Assembly (NCBI GenBank): GCA_949987705.1 | Contig: OX465284.1 | Location: 71,347,470 to 71,411,469 of the forward strand | DNA: 64,000 nucleotides | Direction: 5' to 3' | Origin: Thereva unica | Lineage: Eukaryota > Arthropoda > Insecta > Diptera > Therevidae | Part shown: positions 45,340-57,860 of the stretch, piece after piece | How positions within the stretch are numbered: the first letter of the stretch is position 1 | Layout of the letters: every line of letters begins with the position of its first letter | Program-made: the position numbers and the translations under genes | The notes under the pieces: generated by a model | Database searches by the model: none | Seen by the model: the letters and a program-made list of their open reading frames with translations, nothing else | Told to the model about the DNA's origin: nothing

Positions 45340-46200
45340 TTGTATTCTACTTATCACACCCTTTTCTGTAGTATACCTACGTCGCGGGTGTTGTGATGAA
45401 AATGGTAAGCCGCACTCTGAAGAGAATGGTAACCCACCCTCCTGAAGAGGCAGCCATGGACCTAATGATGTTCTGAGTATATTGTATTGCTTATGGTGTT
45501 TTACTTATCATGCCCTTTCATTTGATACCCATGTCGAAAGGGTTCTGAAGAGAATGGTAACCGGCCCTCCTGAGGAGGTCGTCATGGATCTAAAGACATA
45601 GCTTATTGCATTACTTATGATGCCCTTTCGTTTGATACCCATGTCGAGGGGGTTGTGAAGAAAATGTTAATCCGTCCTCTTGAGATGGCCGCCATGGACC
45701 AAAGGAAATATTGAGTATACTATATTGCTTATTGTTTTCTAATTATCATACCCTTTCATTTGATACCCATGTCGAAAGAGCTCTGAAGAGAATGGTAACC
45801 CACCCTCCTGAGGAGGTCGCCATGGATCTAAAGACATAGCTTATTGCATTCGACACGATTCCCTTTCATTTGATACCCATGTCGAGACCCTTTCATTTGA
45901 TACCCATGTCGAAATTGTTCTGAAGAGAATGGTAACCCACCCTCCTGAGGAGTCTGCCATGGATCTAAGGGCATGGCTTATTGCATTCGTCTTATGATGC
46001 CCTTTCATTTGATACCCATATAGAGGGGGTTGTGAAGAAAATGGTAATCCCTCTGGATATGACCGCCATGGACCAAACGATAAATTGAGTATACTATATT
46101 GCTTATGGTGTTCTACTTAACATACCATTTCATTTGATATCCATGTTGAAGGGTTTGTGAAGAATATTTCAATCCGCCCTCCTGAGACGGCCTCCATGGA
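45340..46200. repeat. Degenerate tandem array of 110-128-bp units
   Basis: CCCTTTCATTTGATACCCATGTCG recurs with TTTGATA starting near 45521, 45631, 45759, 45869, 45895, 46008 and 46133. Spacing is alternately about 110 and 127 bp, which suggests a dimer of about 238 bp; the 26-bp step is a partial unit. Between these come AAGAATGGTAACCCACCCTC and CCATGGATCTAAAG-type blocks. A single inverted unit lies near 37930. Confidence 0.88.
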
Positions 46201-46540
46201 CTAAAGGTATGTACCATATTGCATTGTCATCACAGCTAAAGCTGTGTGCAAAATTTCACCATGATAGGATATCCGGAAGTATTTGAAAAATCGAATGCAA
46301 AATTTGTTCCGTGAAGAAAACAGTAATCCGTCGTCTATAGTCCTCCGCCATGGATCTAACGGTATAATGAGTATACCATATTGCATTGTCATCGGAGCTG
46401 AAGCTGTGTGCAAAATTTCAGGGTGATCGGGTAACCGGAAGTAGTCAAAAAATCGATTGCAAGATTTGTACCTGACAAACAGACAGACAAGAAAGCGAGC
46501 TAATAAAAACGTTTTAAAATAAAGCATGAGTTCGCCCAAC
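46201..46540. repeat. Two copies of a SINE-like 3' segment with a GACA-type tail
   Basis: GCTGTGTGCAAAATTTCA, then CCGGAAGTA and AAAAATCGA...GCAA are repeated at about 46236-46300 and 46403-46470. The second ends in ACAAACAGACAGACAAG. The AAATTTCA ... CAGACAGACA pattern is seen at the ends of many insect SINEs and other short elements. No pol III boxes were identified, so the class is uncertain. Confidence 0.5.
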
Positions 46541-46721
46541 CGAACATGAAATTGAGATTGAACGTAAATGCTCGCTCAAAAGAGATAATGGAATATCATT
46601 CCAGTGAGCTTTTGCATATCTAACTTCTGGCGAAAAGCATGAACTAAACATGCCAGCCGGTGAATTCACTTATGTGGATTGAATTGAATTTTATAAAAAC
46701 TGGGCCGGTGAAGCCAGGGTA

Positions 46722-46890
46722 TAAAGGAACAAACAAAAAAAAAAAAAGAGCAATTAAAGAGGAGTTCTCGCCACAAGGAGTTTTCGCTAATTTACATATA
46801 TGTCTTTTAACAATTCCTTAAACAGAATTTAACAGTGCAGCAACAGAGCCCTCAAGTTTATATCAATCACGGTAAACAGCAATACACAAT
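46722..46890 (+). repeat. Uninterrupted copy of the repeat split at 6984-10648
   Basis: Contains in one piece the segments that elsewhere flank the Jockey-like element: TAAAGGAACAAAC to CTCGCCACAAG, only five bases, then TTTCGCTAATTTAC to AATACACAAT. It is cut at 46890 by the RTE fragment that follows. Confidence 0.8.
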
Positions 46891-47556
46891 GTAGAGCTGT
46901 GATCTGTGTGCGTTGTGATCGACGCGATTATGCGACAAGCATTTGATGGGTGACGCGGGGTTCGATACAAAGACAACAACTTCGTAACCTACTTGATGTT
47001 CGCCGATGACAGCGCGGTCTTCACTGACGCGGACGCCGAAGCAACGGACATCTAATACGATCTTTCCCGTATCGCCAATGCGGAAAACACTAAAGTGCTC
47101 AAAACGGACGGATCCAAAGCCAGTGTCCACCCAAATCGTTTTCGATGTTCAAATATTTGGGATCATTGGTATCTTCGACGGCTGATATTCCCAGCCACAT
47201 CGGCCAGGCAACAGCAACATTCGCCTCGCTAAAGTGGTGCATACGGGAACGAACAAATATTACCACCAAAACGACAGTACGCCTTTACAGAGCTTTGATG
47301 CTTCCGTTTCTCCTTTATAAAACGGAAACGTGGACACCGCTCAAACCGGACATCAACAAGCTCAAGGTCTTCCAAATGCAATGCTTGAGTCAGATTTTCC
47401 GTGTTTCACTCCGCGATCGCCTTCGAAACAGACAGTTAGTTTTCGAATGGAAACGAATCGTGAATAGAGTTCGAGACCCAGCGGCACCGACAGCAGCGTA
47501 TCCGTTGCGGGGACATCCCGCTCGGACCGTAAGCTAACGGATCAAAGAAGAAGAAG
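46891..47556 (+). pseudogene. 5'-truncated, internally deleted RTE copy
   Basis: Same family as 41919-45187 but on the plus strand. It begins in the RT at CVVIDAIMRQAFDG and continues YLMFADDSAVFTDADAEATD with two in-frame stops. A short deletion and frameshift near 47140 leads into FKYLGSLVSS and GQATATFASLKWCIRER. It then reads RVSLRDRLRN at about 47400-47430 and jumps to FEWKRIVNRVRDPAAPTAAY, so roughly 90 residues between these are missing. The terminal HPARTVS, stop and GATCAAAGAAGAAGAAG tail are kept. Confidence 0.92.
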
Positions 47557-50500
47557 ATACGACCCTCTTTTGCATCATTTTTGTCATTAATCCCCAGCTT
47601 ACGTTCATGTTCGAACCAACCGTGCCGGTCTCTGCGAGTTCTGCGTAAGAGGGGGTTAACTAGATATATTGTTAAAAGCCTGTAAAACTCTCACAGTAGC
47701 CTGATACTTAGTCTGAAGGACTTACTCTTCCCTCAATGAGGGCGTTACTTGTAGAGTTTCGTTTTATCATTACTGCGAGAATATTTTCAAAACTGGTGGC
47801 TGCTTTCTTTGACATAGCTTGGTTGCTTTTTGTTTCCATACCTACCGGGGTCAGGTTATGCGTTCCTTACTTGGACGAGACCAGCCCATAGCATATTAGC
47901 CTATCGTCTGTTTCAAAACAGGTATTAGTGGCCCCTTGATTGGGAATGGTTATGGCACCTTCATATTTCCATATACTAAATTTTAACCCCTTGTTCCAGT
48001 GATTACTGAGCACCAATTTAGAATAAAATTTACATCAATTTCCGGACAGTATTGGCAAGATCAGTGTAATTCTATTTGTTGGACTTTATTTCCTCCCAAT
48101 AGGCTTTGTTTTTAACGATTGATTTTTTCTAGATGATTGTAAACTACACTACAATGCTTGGGCGCACTTATATTGAAACAAATGTGTTCGATGGTCTTGT
48201 TATTAATCCAATCACCATGGTCGTTAAATTGCAGAGATATTGATATAATGATCGTTTAATTGTAATCGTTAATTGTTTATATTTCTTTTTAAATGATCTT
48301 GAATTCTCTCTGTTCTGTGTAATTTTGTATGTATGTGTATATGCCAAAATTCTGGATCACCCAAAATCGGATAATACCATGAACTCTACAAGCACAGTTA
48401 TTAATTACATTCAAACAAATTATTTCCTGTCCAAATTACACAAAGAACAATGCCTCCAATCTAACAAAGGATCAAGGAAACAAATAAATCTTATGCTGAC
48501 AACAAGTACAAAACACTACTTAGTTAGGTAGTTAACAAAAATGTCATTGTGTCTGATATAGAAATGGCATCTCCCTTTGATGACAAGAGAGCAAAGTAAG
48601 ATCCTAAATCAAATTTAACCAATATGGGGCCCAGGATACGGAAAAAAGAGAGAGGACAAAGGACAAAAAATTAATTTCCTGTTCTGTAGCCTCCCGAACT
48701 TTCCTTTTGGTCACTGGCCAATAAAATAAATCGGAAAAGGACAAAGGGCACCCACTCCTGATCATTTGTTTTAAGAAAGAGCAGAGTCCTATTAATAACT
48801 GGCTAGACCGCCTTTAAGGATCTCTTTAATTGCGGCCCTTCCTTGCTTTTAATGAGTCTCCCCCGATAAGGGTGAAACTTCTCACTTCAAAGTGTCATTA
48901 ATTAAATAAAAAAAATTTAAAAAAATAAAGGAAAAAAGGAAAGAATGCGGGTCCTATAGTGCCCTTTAGCTAAGTTCAGGGGCGTCCATCTTTGTCCTCT
49001 ATAGCCACTCAAGATGATGGAAATAAAGGGCACCCACAAGGATTTTTTGAATTTTTTTCGTCCTCTCTTCCCTTTCGGGTCTCTCTCTCACTCTCTCTAT
49101 TTCTCTTTTATTTTCTGAACAGACGTTTCGAGCTCATAAGCTGAGTGAGTGAGTCCTTATCACCGCAGAAGATCTGAACGAGTCCTTTTTATCCCTTAAT
49201 TGAATTTTCGTCCCTTAACCTTTGGCCTTCTTTATACAAGGGTTGGTTTCACTCTCGAAAGGAGATCCTTAATACCTGGCTCTAGCCGATAAAAAAATTT
49301 TTACTTTCAAAATGTTAAGAACGCAGAGCGAACATAGGGGAGGGTTGCCGCCCGGTCCAAGGCGCTCTTGGATTTTTTTCTGCCCCATGAGTTATAATCC
49401 AGCGGAATTCAGGATAAATGTCGTGGAATGAATGCTCCCGTTGAAACGTAAAGATATCACTGGCATGACTATGAAGGGATGACATTTCTCGTTTTGGCCC
49501 CCACAACACAAGTTTTTGGGGTCGAGTTAATTTCTTTTTAAGATATATCTTAGATCGGAAGCTGTTTTTTTTTGTACTGATTTCTATCTGGAGGATGAAG
49601 ACTTAATATAATATTTGCTTTGTTCAGAAGGACGTCTGCATATGAAATGTATGGAGCTCAAAGCACGATGATTTAGATATATAAAACTGAAATTGAGGTC
49701 ACCATGCTTCCTTGAAGCCAAATAAACAGAAATCAGGCATCTCCAGCTCCACTCAAACCCCGGCCACCCTTCCAAACCAAAAAAAGATAAAATCACTTAC
49801 CACAAAATTTACCCCAAAAATATTTCTTGTCAAGGGTGGTACCACGTCGCCACAACGTCAACCCTACGTTCCTGGGGCTTGTTTATAAGCGAATACCGCT
49901 GCAATTTCTGGTACGAGTATTACGTAGAAAAAATTACGAAATTTTATTTGTAGAGTAGGAAAAATAACAGGCAACCACGGTTTGTCAAGAGCTATGCATG
50001 TGTTGGCTGTACCCCCGTAAACTTCGGGGCAAAACACAACCCCCGAATCCTTGTGAGGATGTTGGGAACCACTCGAATATAAAAAGCCGAAAAGCAAACG
50101 GGAATAACAAGGACTCAAGAAAACGACTGCATGACATGGAAAATGCATTTAGCTTGGCTTAAGAATTCTTTGGTAGTTCTCCTCTCATCCTTATTTTCTG
50201 AAAGGGTAGGAGTGGGTGTGCAGGGCTGAGCAACTCAATCTAATGAAGTGGAACACTTGGAAAGGGGTCGGGTAAAGTGCATGGATTAACCGATATATCA
50301 GGATTGTATTGGAGCATGTTTTGAAGGGCTAAAGTGCAGAATCGCAGTTCCTTTCATGTAAGTTGAGAAAATTGTGGACCAAATTTAATTTGGGTTACGG
50401 GGTGGAGCTGTGGCATTTTCCTTCTTTGAGCAATTCATTTTTGTTATTTGTTTGCTATTTAGTTTAATATTGAAAGGATGCAGGGAAGATAAAAGGTGGT

Positions 50501-51744
50501 TAAATCGAGGGAGAAATTCAATATGGAGCGTTCTGGATGAGAGGATGGTAATTACTTCCATTAGACATTGTTATATAATAGTGATTTTTCAAAGAATAAG
50601 AGTCTGACTCACCCTTCGGGGTATTATTTGCTAGAGCATATGATACAGTTTGCAATAAATGGTGTCCTTTTGTTACTATGGATTAAATCTAAGCCTCTGA
50701 CCTTGTTTCACGTTATTTACTTTAAAACAACGCCTATAAAATAACTTTGGGAACTCTTTTAGAACATGATTCAATATAACTTTTCGTCGGCGTCTAAGCC
50801 GGCGAATTATGCTTCAATAGTTAATCCTAACTATGCTAAATTTAAACAAACTGTTGTTGTATTTTCTCTTTTGATTTTAATATCAGATGGAAAAACTGGA
50901 AAAATTCATATTTCTTACGTCACGAAAGCTCTATAGATTCTTAGAAGCTTGTTCTTATGCAACAAAAGCTCACCCACTATTTCGAAACATAAAATCTCCT
51001 TCCACACTAAAAAAGCTGTCAAAAGCTTAGGCAGTCTTTTACGTCACGAAAGCTCTAATCATGGAAAAGCTTTTTTGGCGTCAAGTCACGAAATTATTTA
51101 TTCGAGGCTGAATAAAACCAATGATGATATTGTCGCTTGTATCAAATGCTGGTATCGGCTGCTTATGCTTTTTAACAGATAGTGTCAATTTTGGGCGAGG
51201 GAACTGAATGCATCTGTTGGTATCCAAGCTGGCGATTTCTGTCTCTATAGTCGTTCCTACCAAAAACATACCAAGAGATCCTACCAGGGAGCCTACATTT
51301 TCAAAAACACGCCCATGTACTCTATAGAAGCATTACCAGAGTCCCATAGGAAACAGCACAGAAACCCTAGCGAAGATTTTACCAAAAACAAACCCCGGGC
51401 CCAGCCAAACACCGCAGGTGTTAAGCAAGTTTCTATACTATCTTTTACGGAATTCGTGCGCTATGCTGTACAAATGCTTTGGTTCCTCAATACCGGCCTC
51501 TTATAATTATTCCGCTACATCCAACAACGGTCATCCCTTCACTGTTTAACAGAGTATGGTTTCCCAATACCACTGATGCTGATTTCCCTACCTTCGCGCG
51601 CTTCAAAAAAGTCGATGACGATCAGACTAGTCGACATTGGAGAACATGTCATGCATCGATCTTCAAAGATTAGATTGTAAAATTTACTAGAATTTTAACA
51701 CTGAGCAATAAATAATTTTCCACAACGCACCCTGAACCTGTAAT
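47557..51744. other. Non-coding region
   Basis: No gene or domain recognised. A CT-rich simple repeat is at 49079-49115. The motif ACGTCACGAAAGCT occurs at 50917 and 51041. The stretch 48500-49300 is low in repeats and may be single-copy. Short open frames lack signatures. Confidence 0.45.
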
Positions 51745-51923
51745 GTAATCCGGTATCGAAAAGCTTTTATTTTGTTTATCTTTTGCAATTGCCTTTTTCT
51801 TTCCAAGCCCGAGAGTGGCTTTACCAAAGCAGTCCCCCAACTAAACTCTATCAACTTCCAAAGCTGCTTGTCCTCCGTATCGAACGAGAGCCGGGCTATT
51901 GAGTTTGCTAATGTCACATTTTA
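51745..51923. repeat. Left flank of a duplicated segment (copy A)
   Basis: GTAATCCGGTATCGAA to CACATTTTA matches 54845-55022. It includes CCCGAGAGTGGCTTTACC, GCAGTCCCCCAACTAAA and GCTTGTCCTCCGTATCGAA. The minus strand is open here (LSFDTEDKQLWKLIEFSWGT), but the equivalent frame in copy B has a stop, so coding is doubtful. Confidence 0.88.
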
Positions 51924-52750
51924 GGCTGGTCGTCCACTGGAAGCGTATTCGAGCGGCTACGCGCTTCGGCTAGATGAGCGGCTACACGCGGCTATAAGCG
52001 ATTCTGAGATACGCGGCTACACGCTACGGGGGTCGTCCACTGCAAGCTTTTCATGCTGCTCAGTTTGAAGTGAATTTGACACAATAATTTTGTGATTTGT
52101 AAATATAAGGTCTGTATATTAGTTTTCAGGATAGGACAGGTCAGAACAGTCAAAGAGAATTGAACAGCAAGCAATTAAAGGTGAAACATTTTAGAACAGC
52201 TTTGAATTAAAAATCTAATGAACGCTTTTTTGTACTTTTTTGTTCTACAATTTCCGTTGTCAAAATTTCATATATCATCTATCAAAACTAGAAAAAAACA
52301 ACAATAAATTTTGTTTGTCCAAAAAGGTCCCTGAAAATATCGAGGACAAAAAAGTAAAGCTTAGAACTGTTTAGAACAACTTAATGAACACCAAACTAGA
52401 ACAATTTCGGACAAAAAATAACAAGTTGTAAAACTAATAAACGCCAAAACATGTACTTTTCTATCCTAGAATGTTATAAGTCGTTCTAGGACTGACTAAT
52501 AAACAGTCTAATAGAAGACTTTGAAGAAAATTGTTTCCTGATTCGAGCGGCTACGCGCGACCGATCCAAATTAATTTGGATTCGCGCGGCACGCTCGAAT
52601 ACGCTTATAGCCGCCCGCTCAAAGTCGCTTGCAGTGGACGATGTTTGTATGAAATTCTTTATGTTGGATCTGTCGCGCATAGCCGCGTGTAGCCGATCAT
52701 GTAGCCGAAGCGCGTAGCCGCTCGAATACGCTTCCAGTGGACGACCAGCC
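51924..52750. mobile_element. Harbinger-like MITE 1 (827 bp)
   Basis: Perfect outer inverted ends GGCTGGTCGTCCACTGG...CCAGTGGACGACCAGCC, extending imperfectly for over 100 bp (AAGCGTATTCGAGCGGCTAC). TTA lies on each side. A 3-bp TTA/TAA duplication and GG-starting ends fit PIF/Harbinger. No transposase is encoded. Additional subterminal GTCGTCCACTGCAAGC / GCTTGCAGTGGACGA repeats are present. Confidence 0.85.
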
Positions 52751-52753
52751 TTA

Positions 52754-53895
52754 GGCTGGTCGTCCACTGGAAGCGTATTCGAGCGGCTACGCGCTTCGGA
52801 TACATGAGCGGCTTCAGGCGGCTACAAGCGGCTCTGAGATACGCGGCTACACGCTACAGGGGTCGTCCACTGCAAGCTTTTCATGCTGCTCAGTTCGAAG
52901 TGAATTTGACATAATAATTTTTATTCCAGGAGGGATATTTGATAATTATAGGGAGTGTAATTATCGTAGAACCTTGTGTCAAGGAATAAATTGTGGCTTC
53001 TGATGGTGCCTACCTACAGTAAAAATTTCATGAAAAAATAATGGTAACTTTTCGAGTAAATCTCAAAAATGAAAAACACCTGTTTCACGAAAAAAGGTTG
53101 AACAAGGTCCACAGTGGTCCTAGAATTTTTTTATAGGCCTAATTTATTCGCAAGGATTTGCTCACAACTCCATTTTCATGAAATGTATGATAGGTTTGAT
53201 TTAACAACTTAAAAACTCGTTTGAAAACCGAAACTCGAAAACTTACCATTATTTTTTCATGAAATTTTTACTGTAGGTAGGCACCATCAGAAGCCACAAT
53301 TTAATCCTTGACACAAGGTTCTACGATAATTACACTCCCTATAATTAAATGTCAAAAAAATGGTCATTTTTAACGGTTTTTGAATTTTTCTGCAAAAAGT
53401 TGTTGACCGACTTCAATGGTGCAAAACTCATATTTTTCGTCTTTTTAAGCACTATAATGTAGCATTTTTTGTTTTCCAAAACAACAATTTTTTCGTACCT
53501 AAAAAGTGAAAAAACTTATTTTCGCTACTATTATTAACTTTTTTCCACCTTTTCCCGTCGACCAATTTATTCAAAACACATATATTGAATTCCTACGATT
53601 TTTTTCTTAATTATAGCGTCAAGAAATCGCAGGGTAGATTTATTTTATTTTAAATATAGAAAGCTTTGGAGAAAATTATTTCCTGATTCGAGCGGCTACG
53701 CGCGACCGATCCAAAATAATTTGGATTCGCGCGGCACGCTCGAATACGCCTATAGCCGCCCGCTCGAAGTCGCTTGCAGTGGACGATGTTTGTATGAAAT
53801 CCTTTATGTTGGATCTGTCGCGCATAGCCGCGTGTAGCCGCTCATGTAGCCGAAGCGCATAGCCGCTTGAATACGCTTCCAGTGGACGACCAGCC
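52754..53895. mobile_element. Harbinger-like MITE 2 (1142 bp), abutting MITE 1
   Basis: Same ends and subterminal regions as MITE 1 with a few substitutions, but a different core. It shares the TTA at 52751-52753 with MITE 1 and has TTA at 53896-53898. Its core holds an inverted-repeat insertion (52943-53347). Confidence 0.85.
52943..53347. mobile_element. Foldback element of about 405 bp inside MITE 2
   Basis: Arms 52945-53047 and 53243-53345 are reverse complements over about 103 bp with one visible difference (CAAGGAATAAATT against CAAGGATTAAATT); similarity continues a few bases inward. The spacer is about 195 bp. No clear target duplication is seen. The transcript would form a strong hairpin. 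Confidence 0.85.
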
Positions 53896-53971
53896 TTATG
53901 GGCATGAAGATAATTGCCCGTTTTCTTTTTTTATATAAAATTTATGAAAACTCCAAGAAAGCTCCCTTGAG
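53896..53971. repeat. Right flank of the duplicated segment (copy A)
   Basis: TTATG followed by GATAATTGCCCGTTTTCTTT and TATAAAATTTATGAAA through CCTTGAG matches 55020-55095. Confidence 0.88.
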
Positions 53972-54039
53972 AGTGCTCCAAGTGCACTCCCCTGTGCATC
54001 GCTCCCAATTTTTCCCACTGGGTTCTGAATGCTTTTGAT

Positions 54040-54430
54040 ATTGAAAACGGATTTGAAGTTGATTTTTTTAAATATTTTGAAAAAGAAAGCTTTTCAAATC
54101 GAAAGCTTATTAAATTGAAACCTTTTAACAGCTTTTGGAATTGAGAGAATTTGAAAGCTTTTGTAATTGAGAGAATTTGAAAGCTTTTGTAATTGAGACT
54201 TTTTGAAAACTTTTGAAAGGTCTTAAATAATTTTTTCAAAAGCTTTTCATTTGAAAACTGTCTAAAGCTTTTGATGATTTTTGAAAGCTTTTGTAATTGA
54301 AAGCTGGTTTGAAGTTGAACGTTTTGGAAATCTTTTGGAAAAGACAGCTTTGGAAAGCTTTTTTAATCGAAAGCTTTTTAATTAAAACCTTTTGGAATTG
54401 CGTGGATTTGAAAGCTTCTGCAATTGATTT
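54040..54430. repeat. Degenerate AAGCTTTT-rich simple repeat
   Basis: GAAAGCTTTTGTAATTGA and variants recur about every 25-35 bp (54085-54430), with two nearly identical adjacent units at 54148-54200. Minus-strand open frames here are Lys/Phe/Ser-rich and artefactual. Confidence 0.8.
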
Positions 54431-54844
54431 TTTGATATTCTTTGTTGGTGTAACAAGCACAAACTTTTATACAAGTACTTTTTTGTTGGTTTTTTCAAGT
54501 AGGAGCTCAGGAATCACACTCTGTCACCCCAGCTTTATACGGGAGATACAATAGATTTAGGTATATGAGAGTTCGGCATGGTGTTGAAGAAAGTGGCGAT
54601 GAATCTTGACCCAGTAGGACCGGTAAGCTTACAGAAGTATTGAAATCAGCACTTACTGGTAAGGGGTAGGCCTTACCACTCCCTTTTACAGAAGTGCTTA
54701 CTTTTACACACGATGTCATAGGGGGTAAGGCCTTACTATGGTACTTACCTTAGAGTACTTATAGAACTGCTCATCTGTACGGGGTATAGTAAGGCAGCAA
54801 ATGGAACATTGCGAAAAGAGATATTCATGGGCGCCTGTGGATAT

Positions 54845-55095
54845 GTGATCCGGTGTCGAAATGCTTTTATTTTTTTCATCTTTTACAAATGCCTTTTTTT
54901 TCCAAGCCCGAGAGTGGCTTTACCTAAGCAGTCCCCCAACTAAATTCTCCACTTCTTCAAAGCTGCTTGTCCTCCGTATCGAATGAGAGCCGCGCTATTG
55001 AGTATGCTAACGTCGCATTTTATGTCGACGAATATAATTGCCCGTTTTCTTTTTTTCTATAAAATTTATGAAAGCTCCAGGAAAGCTGCCTTGAG
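54845..55095. repeat. Duplicated segment, copy B (unoccupied site)
   Basis: Matches 51745-51923 joined to 53896-53971 with a single TTA at 55020-55022, where copy A has the two MITEs. This is the empty-site counterpart. Confidence 0.88.
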
Positions 55096-57860
55096 TCATC
55101 GGGCAGATTCTCACTTGTTTGGGTATAATTCTGGACTACACCTTACCATCTGCCTTCTCTTGTAATGGGGTTTGTAAGGGCTCATCTAGCACAAAGAAAA
55201 TAAGGGGTACCCCTTACCAGATGAGTACTTATTTCAGTGCTCCATCGGTAAGGCCTTCCTAGAATTCCTACTGGGGAGTTTGAAGTCTTATGTTGTGTTA
55301 GTTCAAAACTACTGACTGCGAATTAATGGGGCGAGTGGGCGGGTATTACATCTCCGTGGTGGTATGAGGGCAGTACAACCTCCCAACCACTAAGATTCCA
55401 CATGGAATAAATGGTCATTCTGTCACAGGTCTTTAGATAATGTCACGCAATGATTCATTCATGAATCTACCGACACGGATGGAGAGATGTTGCACGTTTT
55501 ATTGGAAATCGACACGAGCTGGTTATTTTATATTAACTAGAAGCAGACTTTATATGGTTTAGTAGCTTACTTAATTCGCATTTTAGAATTAAGTATACTA
55601 AAAAGAAATTCAAGACACGATTATCATAATTATATTTCGCGATTAATAACAAACATAAAAAAGCCCTGGAAAACTCAATCTAATCAACAAGCAACAATTT
55701 AACAATCTGAAAACAATGTTACTGAATTACGTACCACGATCCATGTACAATGAAACGCAAAACAATTTAGATTTTTGCCCAGAACAAGTGCTGTCAATCT
55801 CCGGCTATAGTCTCGCCCCCCTAGAATTGTACGTTCTATGGACGATAGCTGGAATATTTGCAGCAATATCAAAGTACTTTTTTTGTTTTCCGTACCTACA
55901 GCAAATTGTGATGAAATACGATATAAATCTTGACTTATAAAGAAATTCAATCCAAAGCTGTGAAGGATTTTATGATATCTCATTCTCTTCGTTCTCGGCT
56001 TTCGTCCTGAATCTTTTCTTGAATTGATGTCTCCTTTCCGTCTTGCTAAAGATTTTGTCATCGAAACTGACAACTTTTTTTCGTATTTTACGAGTAAAAC
56101 TTACTTTCCCAAAAAAAAATAAAACAGAAAAAAGAAGGGAATTTCGTCGTATCTGGCGAGTACATTTTCATCTCATAAATGAAATCCGTTTTTCCTGTAC
56201 CATTCGCATATTTTATCCTTTTAAGCTGTTTGTCTCTGTTTGTAAGTGCCACTGTATCCTGGCGTATTCCGTATACTCGTCAGGCGACTCAATAAAGTGT
56301 CGTCAGTTGCTGATATTTTTTTTGTCTTGATCCTACCATAAGATCCTTGAGACATATGCGAATGTAGGCTCTTTTCCCGTTATCGGATATGCAGGGTGTT
56401 ACTCACGCACACCATTATTATTTCTGGGTATGGGAATGTAATTTTCCTCTAAGAAAGCATCCAATAAACATCGACCTCCATATAGTACACGAAATTTATA
56501 TATTTATATGTGTGCGTGAATGTTTATGTATTAGCCAGTGCATGAACGTGTTTGGCACTAAATGTGCTTATGTTGTGTGCAGAGAAACGGGGGAGGGGAG
56601 GGATAAATAGCCTAAAAACAGGCTCTCATTGATGCCGCAAATTACCATATTTCTAGTTCCCAAGAGACCCACTCCACCATAGCTAGTCGATTGGGTGAGT
56701 GTGGTAATCGTCCTGGCAAAATATCCTTGTAGGTTACCCTTAAGGCTTTCAGTATCCCAACTTTAGTAAACTGCCTGGAATAGAGGTGGAGGATCGAGGG
56801 TTGAATGTTTATATTTTGACATGATTCAAGGAAATATAAGGATCAAGGACTCTTTTAGAGCCTTTGGTGGATACTGGATAGGTGGGGGGAATTTAATGAC
56901 AGAACTTGAATTGAAGATGACTGTCTGAAAGTGTGAAACTTGCGGTTATTGCAGTAATTTTAGCGAGAAAGGTGAACAGTTATGGTAAGAAATTTTCAGA
57001 TTATGAGTGTGAACGACTTGTAATAGGATATGGATGTGTTATCATAACCTTCGACCTGTTTACGCAATTAACAGGTAATGGCCATGATACATGAGCTTAT
57101 TAAGGATATGTTAGAATTGTATTACACCCTAAAGGTGTTAATGCCTCGTTATTGAAGTTCACTTGATACATAAATGCCATAAACGATGTGATAAGGTCAA
57201 TGGCATTGCCAAACTAAAATTTATTGGTTAGTAAGAATTTTAGGATAATATGATTGTTATATGATATTCATAAGAGGCTTGAACAAAATGGAATAGGCTA
57301 GTTGTTTTATTCATCAGTTCAGTTTTATGTTTAAATGGTTCAGAATACCAAAAAAACTTTTTTCGAAAAAATCCCTAAAATACACTGCACAATAATCAAA
57401 AAAGAATTAAGATATTTTTGATAGTGCACCTAGTCCCGGAAAAAAGCTTTTGAACTCTTACGTCACGAAAGCTTAAATACGCAATCCCAGGACCAGAAGG
57501 GGTTTTAGGCCCCTTACGTCACGAAAGCTCTAGTGCGGTATCTTGAAAGCTTTGAAGCTCGTTTTTGCTGGTTGAGTTCAGAGATATTCAGGTTGATAAG
57601 TCCTGGTCCGAAAAAGGTGTTGTATTCGTCAGTTCGATTCTATATTAAAACATATTTTAAATTATACAGAAATACCATCGACAATTTTACGAAGAATTCT
57701 CAAAATGGATTGTACAATAATAAAAAAAGAAACAAGGTTTCGATGACGTGCATTAGGCCGACAAAAAAAGCTAGTAGACTCATACGTCATGAAAGCTTTA
57801 GTATGAAATCTTAAAAGCTTTAAAGCTCTTTTTTGTTAATTTCTGAGATATTTATTCAGA
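55096..57860. other. Non-coding region
   Basis: No gene recognised. Bases 55140-55275 contain TAAGGGG / CCCCTTAC and GGTAAGGCC motifs also seen at 54600-54790, perhaps a short inverted-repeat family. ACGTCACGAAAGCT-type motifs are at 57460, 57516 and 57784. Confidence 0.45.

Noticed and set aside
51687..51917. Minus-strand frame of 76 codons in the duplicated segment
   Set aside because: The paralogue at 54845-55020 has an in-frame stop and a frame difference, so there is no sign of selection for coding.
53931..54460. Lys/Phe-rich minus-strand frames
   Set aside because: They lie in the AAGCTTTT-rich simple repeat.
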